Positions 1 through 5,564 of a stretch of DNA of 5,807 nt are shown piece by piece. The notes beneath the pieces are model-generated. The model worked only from the letters and a program-made list of their open reading frames with translations. It had not been told where the DNA came from and ran no database searches. The translations under genes were made by a program, and so were the position numbers. Positions within the stretch are counted from its first letter, which is position 1, and the number at the start of each line of letters is the position of its first letter. This DNA comes from Actinomycetota bacterium. Lineage in GTDB: Bacteria; Actinomycetota; Humimicrobiia; Humimicrobiales; Humimicrobiaceae. The stretch is from contig JAMCVO010000657.1 in NCBI GenBank assembly GCA_023475715.1, positions 1 through 5,807 of the forward strand, written 5' to 3'.

Positions 1-2
1 TT

Positions 3-677
3 GAAAACAAATTAAAAATTTTTTCTTACTTTTTTGATGTTGAAGATAATAAAAAATGGATTCCGGAGCTAATGCACCCTGTTTTAGAGGATTATAAAAT
101 CAGAGACATAAAATATGTAGCTGCTTTTGATATCGACAGAAGAAAAATTGGAAAAGATCTGTCGAAATCAATATTTGAACCACCAAACAATATGGCAATA
201 TTTGCAGACGTACCAAAACAAAATGTAGTAGTCAAAATGGGTCCCATACTTGATGGAGCACCTGAACATCTGAGGAAGTTTTTTAATGTTGCAGATGATA
301 ATAAGCCTTGCGATGTTGTAAAAGAACTTAAAGACTCAGGTGCAGAGATATTGGTTAATTTTATCCCAACTGGGTCAGACAAAGCTGCCAGGTTTTATGT
401 TGATTGTGCAATTGAAGCTGGTTGTGCGTTTATAAACTGCATGCCTACTTTTATTTCAAGCGATCCTTTTTATACAGAAAAAGCCAAGAATGCTAAAGTA
501 CCTATTATTGGTGATGATATAAAATCGCAAATTGGAGCCACTATTCTTCACAGAGTGCTAACTCAACTTTGTTTAGATAGAGGGGTAAAAATAAATAAGA
601 CCTCACAGCTTAATTTTGCAGGAAATACTGATTTTGTAAATCTTGTAAAAAGAGGAGAATCCAAAATTATATCGTGA
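3..677 (+). pseudogene. Inositol-3-phosphate synthase (MIPS) fragment, 5' end outside window, 3' end truncated
   Basis: Myo-inositol-1-phosphate synthases convert glucose 6-phosphate to inositol 3-phosphate using a tightly bound NAD. The reading frame is open from base 3, so the Met codon at 72 is internal: it lies in the family pattern LMHPVL, and the GGAG before it merely encodes the preceding residues. Counting from that Met, AFDID is at residues 18-22, a PPNN segment at 37-40, the signature GDDIKSQIGATILHRVL at 147-163 with its conserved active-site lysine (151), and GNTDF at 184-188. The family normally continues for more than 100 residues after GNTDF, including the rest of the catalytic domain. 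Here it stops about 13 residues later at TGA 675-677. The N-terminal GxGxxG NAD-binding loop is not in the window. With the catalytic domain cut, activity is unlikely. Family assignment is strong; its role beside sugar-acid genes is unclear. Confidence 0.85.
657..666 (+). other. Fusion junction between MIPS and UroD-like fragments (possible microhomology)
   Basis: MIPS-like residues run in frame 3 up to about GESK (bases 651-665), while UroD-like residues run in frame 1 from NPKLYRE (658 onward). The two homologies therefore overlap by only about ten bases, GAATCCAAAA. The parent MIPS would plausibly have read GAATCCAAAA for ESK, and the parent uroD reads AATCCAAAA for NPK. A deletion between two short identical stretches explains both truncations at once. 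An assembly chimera would look the same. Confidence 0.6.
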
Positions 678-1092
678 ACTTATAAAACCTAAATATTGTT
701 ATATGGTTGATGAAGTACGAAAAATAAACAAGGATATTAAAATAGCATATCATTCAGACGGTAAGATAGAGTGGGCTCTTGATGATTTAATAGATATAGG
801 AATTAATATATTGAATTCTTTACAGCCTAATGTAAATGACGTAAAGATGATTAAGAAAAAATATGGCAAGAAACTCAGTTTTTGGGGCAATGTTGATACA
901 AGAAGGGTTCTTAATATCAAAACATTTAAAGAGGTTGCTGAGGAAGTTAGGAAAACAATTGAAATACTTTCACCAGGTGGCGGCCATATTCTTTGCACCA
1001 ATCATGTAATACAGGCAAGTGCAAGAGCAGTTGATAACACAATTGTTTATTATTGGGCAGTTGAGAAATTTAGAAATTATCTTATTATATGA
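658..1092 (+). pseudogene. Uroporphyrinogen decarboxylase-like (URO-D/MtaA superfamily) protein, C-terminal fragment
   Basis: Homology to URO-D-like proteins begins at NPKLYRELIKP (bases 658-690), upstream of the first Met at 703. The frame is closed by TAA at 646-648, so no proper start or ribosome-binding site precedes it. The visible 144 residues are the C-terminal part of a protein usually about 340-380 long. YHSDG (bases 748-762), the WGNVDTR strand (883-903) and the PGGG...CTNHVIQ end segment (about 973-1014) are all typical. The N-terminal part of the barrel is missing. These proteins are barrel enzymes related to heme-pathway UroD and to methyltransferases of the MtaA/MtbA type; many sit in carbohydrate clusters with unknown function, and no heme genes are seen here. 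A short product starting at 703 could be made but would not form a whole barrel. The end abuts the SDR gene, suggesting the original gene belonged to this operon. Confidence 0.8.
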
Positions 1093-1097
1093 GGGAG
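1093..1097 (+). promoter_or_regulatory. Ribosome-binding site that sets the SDR start
   Basis: GGGAG (within GAGGGAG, 1091-1097) lies 6 bases before the ATG at 1104. The earlier ATG at 1089 overlaps this site and the preceding stop codon and has no site of its own, so 1104 is preferred. The site overlaps the end of the UroD-like frame, which permits translational coupling. Confidence 0.7.
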
Positions 1098-1103
1098 CGA
1101 CTA

Positions 1104-1892
1104 ATGATTCAAGAGTACATAAACAAACTGTTTTCACTGGATGGTAAAAAGGCAATTGTCACAGGTGCAAGTCAGGGAATTGGCAAGGCTACCGCTATTT
1201 CACTTGCAAATTTTGGTGCTGAGGTTGGTATAGTTGGGCGCAATCAAAAATATATAGGCGAAGTGGTATCTGAAATTGTAAGCGCAGGAGGTAAAGCGGA
1301 AGGATATCATGTTGATGTTTCTGATAAGGCACAAGTAGACCATTTTTTTGATGGTTACCTAGAAAAACATAGTGGTGTTGATATTTTTGTAAATAATGCC
1401 GCATATACGGTTAGAAAGCAAATATTAGAAACACAATCTAATGAAATTGATGGGCTTATAAATACCAATCTCAAAGGAGCAATCTATTGTTTGCAACGTG
1501 CAGGACGTATTATGCGTGAACAACGTAGTGGTAATATAGTTATTGTCACATCAATAACTATGTTTTCTGGACTTCCGTCCCAAGGTGTTTATTCAAGCAC
1601 AAAAGGTGCGCTAGAAATTGTCATGAAATGCCTAGCTGTTGATCTGGCTCCATATGGGGTCAGAGTTAATAGCTGTGTACCTGGAGCGATTGATACTGCT
1701 ATGAACAGGGAGTTCTATTCTCATAAAGATTTGTATGATGCAGCTGTACAGCGTATCCCCCTCCGAAAAGTCGGTTTGCCAGTGGATATAGGTGACGTTG
1801 TCGCATATATGGTTTCTGATGCATCAAGATATATGACTGGGTCATCGGTTGTTGTTGATGGTGGGCTCCACCTCAGCTGTATAGATAATTAG
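1104..1892 (+). CDS. SDR family NAD(P)-dependent oxidoreductase
   Basis: Classical short-chain dehydrogenase of 262 residues, the usual family size. From the Met at 1104, the cofactor loop TGASQGIG is at residues 20-27, NNAA at 97-100 and the structural/catalytic Asn in NTNLKG at about 122. The catalytic Ser is at 150 in the VTS strand, Tyr163 and Lys167 form YSSTK, and TGSSVVVDGG is at 245-254. All four tetrad residues are present, so the enzyme should be active. An Arg (GRN) after the second beta strand rather than an Asp hints at NADP(H), but this is not decisive. The opening FSLDGKKAIVTG resembles gluconate 5-dehydrogenase, KduD and related sugar-acid dehydrogenases. With uxuA downstream, a keto-acid/aldonate oxidoreductase (for example a fructuronate or other ketoaldonate reductase) is a reasonable guess; substrate cannot be read from the sequence. 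It begins 11 bases after the UroD-like stop, and the next gene follows after 15 bases. Confidence 0.92.
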   Translation: MIQEYINKLFSLDGKKAIVTGASQGIGKATAISLANFGAEVGIVGRNQKYIGEVVSEIVSAGGKAEGYHVDVSDKAQVDHFFDGYLEKHSGVDIFVNNAAYTVRKQILETQSNEIDGLINTNLKGAIYCLQRAGRIMREQRSGNIVIVTSITMFSGLPSQGVYSSTKGALEIVMKCLAVDLAPYGVRVNSCVPGAIDTAMNREFYSHKDLYDAAVQRIPLRKVGLPVDIGDVVAYMVSDASRYMTGSSVVVDGGLHLSCIDN

Positions 1893-1897
1893 TTATT

Positions 1898-1903
1898 AAG
1901 GAG
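1898..1903 (+). promoter_or_regulatory. Ribosome-binding site of the UlaG-like gene
   Basis: AAGGAG lies 4 bases before TTG 1908 and 10 bases before GTG 1914. Both are in the same frame and either could be used; there is no ATG nearby. The surrounding TTAAGGAGTT is repeated before rraA (3793-3802). Confidence 0.7.
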
Positions 1904-1907
1904 TTAC

Positions 1908-2777
1908 TTGGCTGTGAATAAAATAGGTACTCAATTAGCAAAGGAAATATCATATTACAGGCCAGCTAAAGGTAAGCTTGCAATATGGTGGTTGGGGCAG
2001 AGTGGTTTTATTATCAAAAGTAGAAATGTGTGTGTGGCGATAGATCTCTATCTTTCGAACCGACTTGAGAGAATGACCGCTGATAGTCGTACTATACAAC
2101 TTATTAGAATGACACAAATTCCTGTAACGCCGGACCTGTTAACCTTTATAGATTACATTTTCTGTACCCATGACCATGGAGACCATTATGATCCTGAAAC
2201 CATAGTGCCGCTTCTAAAAAGCAATCCATCTGCTAAGGTAATTGTTCCGCCAGTGGCAGTTGAATCTTTAATTGGAGATGGGATTGCTCCAAATTTAATA
2301 ATATCGTCAGGGACAAACGATATTAAACGCTTAGGGCATATAACTGTGGAGACTATTCCGGGGAAGCATAATGAGTTTGACTATACTAAAGAGTATGGAT
2401 TCCCTTATGTAGGGTATATTTTAACCATTGAGGGTATTACGATTTATCACGCAGGTGATACGATTTATTTTGATGATCTTCTAGAGCATCTACGTAATTA
2501 TGATATTCAGATTGCATTTGTGCCTATAAATGGGGGAGATAAAGATAGAACTGATCTAGGGTTTATGTCTAATTTGCAATATTACGAGGCGGCAGATTTA
2601 TGTGCTAATGTAGCTGTAGACCTTATTGTTCCGTGTCATTTTGATATGTTCACAAATAACACTGAATTTGTGGGCAGATTTGTAAATTATGTAAATTCCA
2701 AACAATATTATCCGCAATATTGGATACCTGTTGTGGGAGATATGTTTGTATATCCTAATCCAATAGGCGAAATTTAA
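1908..2777 (+). CDS. UlaG-like metallo-beta-lactamase-fold hydrolase (possible sugar lactonase)
   Basis: About 289 residues. The metal-binding signature THDHGDH places H88, H90, D92 and H93, matching HxHxDH of the metallo-beta-lactamase fold. Further ligand candidates are H154 (PGKHNEF), the aspartate of HAGDT (D184) and H244 in PCHFDMF. The opening LAIWWLGQSGFIIK and the HAGDT and CHFD(M/I) blocks match the UlaG branch, whose E. coli member opens L-ascorbate 6-phosphate lactone, a Mn-dependent cytosolic reaction. No phosphotransferase system genes are nearby, so L-ascorbate itself is not implied. Next to an SDR and a mannonate dehydratase, hydrolysis of a sugar lactone or lactone phosphate is the natural guess. 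The start is TTG at 1908 or GTG at 1914, a two-codon difference. No signal peptide is seen. The fold is certain; the substrate is not. Confidence 0.85.
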   Translation: MAVNKIGTQLAKEISYYRPAKGKLAIWWLGQSGFIIKSRNVCVAIDLYLSNRLERMTADSRTIQLIRMTQIPVTPDLLTFIDYIFCTHDHGDHYDPETIVPLLKSNPSAKVIVPPVAVESLIGDGIAPNLIISSGTNDIKRLGHITVETIPGKHNEFDYTKEYGFPYVGYILTIEGITIYHAGDTIYFDDLLEHLRNYDIQIAFVPINGGDKDRTDLGFMSNLQYYEAADLCANVAVDLIVPCHFDMFTNNTEFVGRFVNYVNSKQYYPQYWIPVVGDMFVYPNPIGEI

Positions 2778-2794
2778 AATTGATGTAAAATAAA

Positions 2795-3784
2795 TTGAAA
2801 ATAGCATTTTCCTTTTTCGGAGAACATCACGAACCATTGAAATACTATGCGAAACAGCTTGGAATTAAATATGCCGTTGTATCCTTACCCAAAACCTCCG
2901 GATACTCTGATTACATAAAACCATGGCACTATATTTTATTACATAAGTTACATCAAAATCTGGAATCATTTGGTATAAAGCTGAGCGTAATAGAGGGAAT
3001 AGACTTTATTGACAGCGCAAAGCTTCGACTTCCAGACTGTGATGAGGCTATTGATAACTTCTGTCAGTTGTTAGAAAACATGGGTAAGCTTGGAATAGAT
3101 ACAGTTTGCTACAACTGGATGCCGGTTTTGGGATGGGTTAGAAGCCGCACTAATATAGCTGCTAGAGGTGATTCGCTGGTAACAGGATTTGTATATGATG
3201 ACGTGAAAGACTGGCCATTGACATCATATGGTCAGCTTACCGAACAGCAATTGTGGGACAATTTAGAGTATTTCCTTAAAAAGGTAGTTCCTGTTGCAGA
3301 GAGATACAAGGTAAAACTTGCATTACACCCAGACGATCCACCTGTAAATTCAATAGCAGGAATTTCAAGAATTCTTATAAGTGCAAATGCTATGTACAAA
3401 GCAACACAATTAGTTCAAAGCGAATATAATGGAATTACTTTGTGCCAAGGAACTTTTGCGGCAATGTGTGAGGACATACCTGCTACAATTAGGCGGTTTG
3501 GTAATAAAAAGAAGTTGTTTTTTGCCCATTTCAGAGATATAAAAGGAACTGCAGAAAATTTTGTTGAAACATTTCATGATGAGGGTAAAACCAATATGTA
3601 TGAGGCGATGAAATGCTATTATGAAGTCGGGTATGATGGTGTAATACGACCTGACCATGTACCTACTATGTATGGTGAGGATAACTCCAACCCAAGCTAT
3701 GGAATATTAGGAAATCTATATGCGGCAGGCTACATGTCGGGTATTATAGAAGCGATTGAAAATGAAATTAAGTTGTCAAAATAA
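2795..3784 (+). CDS. uxuA: Mannonate dehydratase (UxuA family)
   Basis: UxuA enzymes dehydrate D-mannonate to 2-keto-3-deoxy-D-gluconate in hexuronate breakdown, using Mn or Fe in a TIM barrel. The 329 residues are close to, slightly under, the usual 350-400. Signature blocks are CYNWMP (105-110), LHPDDPP (177-183), LCQGTF (216-221), FAHFRDIKG (243-251), FHDEGKTNMYEAMK (260-273) and RPDHVP (285-290). By alignment from memory with the Streptococcus suis enzyme, metal ligands would be H178, C217, H245 and D287, with H288 and Y302 catalytic; all are present. The start is TTG at 2795 without a recognisable ribosome-binding site. The in-frame ATG at 2783 is followed at once by TAA, so it cannot be the start. 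KIAFSFFGE fits the family N-terminus. It follows the UlaG-like gene by 17 bases. Related aldonate substrates remain possible. Confidence 0.93.
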   Translation: MKIAFSFFGEHHEPLKYYAKQLGIKYAVVSLPKTSGYSDYIKPWHYILLHKLHQNLESFGIKLSVIEGIDFIDSAKLRLPDCDEAIDNFCQLLENMGKLGIDTVCYNWMPVLGWVRSRTNIAARGDSLVTGFVYDDVKDWPLTSYGQLTEQQLWDNLEYFLKKVVPVAERYKVKLALHPDDPPVNSIAGISRILISANAMYKATQLVQSEYNGITLCQGTFAAMCEDIPATIRRFGNKKKLFFAHFRDIKGTAENFVETFHDEGKTNMYEAMKCYYEVGYDGVIRPDHVPTMYGEDNSNPSYGILGNLYAAGYMSGIIEAIENEIKLSK

Positions 3785-3794
3785 TTTAATAATT

Positions 3795-3800
3795 AAGGAG
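3795..3800 (+). promoter_or_regulatory. Ribosome-binding site of the rraA-like gene
   Basis: AAGGAG with 8 bases to the ATG at 3809: the best-placed site on the plus strand here. It sits in TTAAGGAGTT, the same ten bases found before the UlaG-like gene. Confidence 0.8.
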
Positions 3801-3808
3801 TTGTTATA

Positions 3809-4501
3809 ATGAACTCACAGCAGATAAGAGAAAAAAGAGAGAGATTTCTAAAATACACTTCTTCTGCCGATATTTATGATGTTATGGATAAAATGGGTTA
3901 TGAAAATCAGTGTCTTGATATAACAATTAAACCATTTAAAGATGATTGGAAGGTTTGTGGACCTGCAGTAACCATAATGGGAACGAGAGAGCCCCTTACT
4001 GATGAAGAGTTACATCCAGAGCCGTTTGACAAGTTTGCTGTGTTTAAAATCTTCTACGAGGGCTGTGTTGTTGTTATAAACGGAGAAAAGGACGATGTCT
4101 GCGGTCATTGGGGAGAAATGATGAGCTACGGTGCAAGAAATTGCGGAGCAGTCGGGGTTGTTATTGATGGTGGCACAAGAGATAAAGCCGGTATTCTTAA
4201 AATCGAGAACTGGACATGCTTTGCAAAATATTCCACGCCGGTAGAATCGCTAAAGAGATGGCGCCCAAAGGAAACCATGCGCCCAATCTATATGAGCGGT
4301 ACCCTTACTAAAAATGTAAGGGTCAATCCTGGTGACTGGATTTTTGGCGATTGTGATGCTGTTATGGTAATTCCCCAGGAAATTGTCTACAGGGTATTAG
4401 ATGCTGTTGAAGATGTTTCTGCTTGCGAGGTACTTTCACGAAAGGCATTTAATGAAGGTAAAAGCATGCATGAGGTTTTTAAACTTTACAACAGAGCATA
4501 A
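3809..4501 (+). CDS. RraA family protein (4-hydroxy-2-oxo acid aldolase / decarboxylase-like)
   Basis: 230 residues, the normal size for the RraA fold (old annotation: dimethylmenaquinone methyltransferase). The key block runs from GHWGEMMSYGA (99-109) through GAVGVVIDGGTRD (113-125). The GxxxGE stretch, Arg124 and Asp125 correspond to the pyruvyl-group and divalent-metal site of HMG/CHA aldolases in this family. PGDWIFGDCDAVMVIP (174-189) is the second typical block. Members with the G..RD site cleave 4-hydroxy-2-oxo acids to pyruvate or decarboxylate oxaloacetate; E. coli RraA, which inhibits RNase E, lacks that activity. The full site and the position right after uxuA favour a catabolic enzyme, perhaps acting on the UxuA product, which is itself a 4-hydroxy-2-oxo acid. 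Last gene of the plus-strand run, 24 bases after uxuA. Family certain, reaction inferred. Confidence 0.88.
   Translation: MNSQQIREKRERFLKYTSSADIYDVMDKMGYENQCLDITIKPFKDDWKVCGPAVTIMGTREPLTDEELHPEPFDKFAVFKIFYEGCVVVINGEKDDVCGHWGEMMSYGARNCGAVGVVIDGGTRDKAGILKIENWTCFAKYSTPVESLKRWRPKETMRPIYMSGTLTKNVRVNPGDWIFGDCDAVMVIPQEIVYRVLDAVEDVSACEVLSRKAFNEGKSMHEVFKLYNRA
4301..4323 (+). repeat. Perfect 8-bp inverted repeat inside the rraA-like gene
   Basis: ACCCTTAC (4301-4308) and GTAAGGGT (4316-4323) are exact reverse complements around a 7-base A/T-rich loop. The stem is in coding sequence (residues about 165-172) and has no following T-run, so it is not a standard terminator. It may be chance imposed by codons. 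Confidence 0.6.
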
Positions 4502-4514
4502 CTTGAATCAGCAA

Positions 4515-4726
4515 TTAATCATCTTCATCCCATTTTATCCTGTCTATATATATGGCAAGCGGTGCTGACTGATATGGATTTTGAGACTCAGAACTTGTCA
4601 GTATTGTACCTTTTCCCAAGAATCTCACAACCCTGAGTTACTGCATGGGAAAACTTATTCAAATCTACCATTCCATAAGAATTGTCTGTAAATTCTATCT
4701 GAATATATACAAATATTTTTTTATTC
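4515..4726 (-). pseudogene. 3' remnant of an unidentified gene, frameshifted and without a start
   Basis: On the minus strand directly after the permease stop, one frame reads FVYIQIEFTDNSYG then VDLNKFSHAVTQGCEILGK, and closes at TGA (bases 4590-4588). A neighbouring frame continues in the same style, GTILTSSESQNPYQSAPL then AIYIDRIKWDEDD, and ends at TAA (4517-4515). The switch falls at the A4/G3 homopolymer at 4611-4617, as expected for a one-base indel or a sequencing error. Joined, the pieces give about 65 residues with an acidic end and alternating strand-like stretches, perhaps the end of a beta-rich domain. The frame has no ATG/GTG/TTG start with a binding site near its beginning, so the 5' part seems lost. 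I do not recognise the family; position suggests a former downstream gene of the ABC transporter operon. It could instead be non-coding. Confidence 0.5.
4611..4653. repeat. 8-bp inverted repeat with nested 4-bp stem between convergent genes
   Basis: TTTTCCCA (4611-4618) and TGGGAAAA (4646-4653) are exact reverse complements; inside, CTCA (4624-4627) pairs with TGAG (4634-4637) around a 6-base loop. It lies in the gap between the converging operons and within the decayed gene, overlapping its frameshift. Neither strand has a T-run right after the stem, so a Rho-independent terminator is not supported, although an extended hairpin reached by both transcripts is possible. Confidence 0.45.
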
Positions 4727-4727
4727 T

Positions 4728-5564
4728 TTATTTAATTGCACCAAAAGTCAACCCTTCTACTATATATCTACGGATATAAATGAACATTAATATCATAGGT
4801 ATTGTGCTTACTATTGCTGAAGCACCCATAGCTTGAAAATCAATTCGATGTGGGGTCATAAAACCTGCTATTTTAATAGATAGGGTAATCATGTTTGATC
4901 TTGATAATGTCACTGCAAATAAGTACTCTGTATAACTGGATAAAAATACAAACACCGCTGTTACTGCAACTCCCGGCATAACTAGTGGCAAAATTACTGA
5001 AAATATTGTTCTGGGCATTGTTGCTCCATCTATCCAAGCTGCTTCTTCTAAATCAAAGGGCACAATATCAAAAAAACCTTTCATTAACCAGATTGCAAGA
5101 GGAATATTAAAAGGTATATAAGCTAGCACCAAACCCCAGTAAGTATCCATTATTTTTAACCTTACTGCTATAAGATATATTGGTATTACTAGCAGAATCG
5201 ATGGAACCATCTTCACTATGAGGAGGAAATAAAATATTCCTTTGCTTTCAGGAAAATTTGATCGGGAAAAACTATAACCGCTAAATACAGCAGCAATCAA
5301 AACAACTATAGTAACTATGCTTGCTACAACTACACTATTTAACATATTTTTCCATAATGCTGTTATAGGATTCAGTAAAACTTCTTTATAAAATTTTGTT
5401 GAAAGATTTTTAGATAACTCAGATAATTTAGTAGGAAGTTCTCTTGAAGGAGATAAGGATGTAATAATAAGGCTGTAGAAAGGTAATAAAGTCCATGCAA
5501 GTAAAAATATGACTACAAAAGTTAGCAATAATTTTTTTGGAATTGTCCTAATGCTTTTTTTCAC
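4728..5564 (-). CDS. Carbohydrate ABC transporter permease, MalG-type
   Basis: Inner-membrane subunit of a sugar ABC importer of the binding-protein-dependent MalFG class. The 278 residues are the standard length. Six hydrophobic segments lie at about 12-36, 77-98, 109-134, 143-164, 193-219 and 248-264. The cytoplasmic EAA loop that docks the ATPase is intact: EEAAWIDGA (173-181) followed by ILPLVMPG (191-198). The end, YIVEGLTFGAIK, is the usual MalG-type tail. The start is GTG at 5564-5562, with AGGAGG (5577-5572) seven bases upstream, overlapping the partner permease stop by 4 bases (GTGA), a translational-coupling arrangement. No binding protein or ATPase is in the window; the former is probably upstream of the partner permease, and the ATPase may be encoded elsewhere as in many Firmicutes. 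Substrate unknown; the convergent sugar-acid genes make a uronate-containing sugar plausible. Confidence 0.93.
   Translation of the reverse strand: MKKSIRTIPKKLLLTFVVIFLLAWTLLPFYSLIITSLSPSRELPTKLSELSKNLSTKFYKEVLLNPITALWKNMLNSVVVASIVTIVVLIAAVFSGYSFSRSNFPESKGIFYFLLIVKMVPSILLVIPIYLIAVRLKIMDTYWGLVLAYIPFNIPLAIWLMKGFFDIVPFDLEEAAWIDGATMPRTIFSVILPLVMPGVAVTAVFVFLSSYTEYLFAVTLSRSNMITLSIKIAGFMTPHRIDFQAMGASAIVSTIPMILMFIYIRRYIVEGLTFGAIK

Noticed and set aside
65..74. GGAG followed by ATG at 72 as a true gene start
   Set aside because: Spacing is only 3 bases and the family homology (WIPELMHPVL) continues upstream in the same frame, so the Met is internal.
92..382. Minus-strand open frame of 96 codons
   Set aside because: It lies wholly opposite the MIPS homology, has no ribosome-binding site and shows no recognisable family pattern.
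1089..1103. SDR start at ATG 1089
   Set aside because: It overlaps the previous stop and the ribosome-binding site that serves ATG 1104, and the extra MRERL is not family-like.
750..1155. Minus-strand open frames at 750-1001 and 970-1155
   Set aside because: Both are antisense to the UroD-like fragment and the SDR start, with low-complexity translations and no start signals.
1195..1404. Minus-strand open frame of 69 codons
   Set aside because: His/Gln/Tyr-rich translation antisense to the conserved SDR domain; a shadow frame.
2598..2837. Minus-strand open frame crossing the UlaG-like/uxuA boundary
   Set aside because: No ribosome-binding site or homology; it lies opposite two well-supported genes.
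3410..3658. Minus-strand open frame of 82 codons
   Set aside because: Antisense to the UxuA active-site region, whose conservation explains the sequence.
4702..4722. Rho-independent terminator (AATAT/ATATT stem followed by T's)
   Set aside because: Five A/T-only pairs are too weak for a terminator stem; the T-run probably reflects local AT richness.
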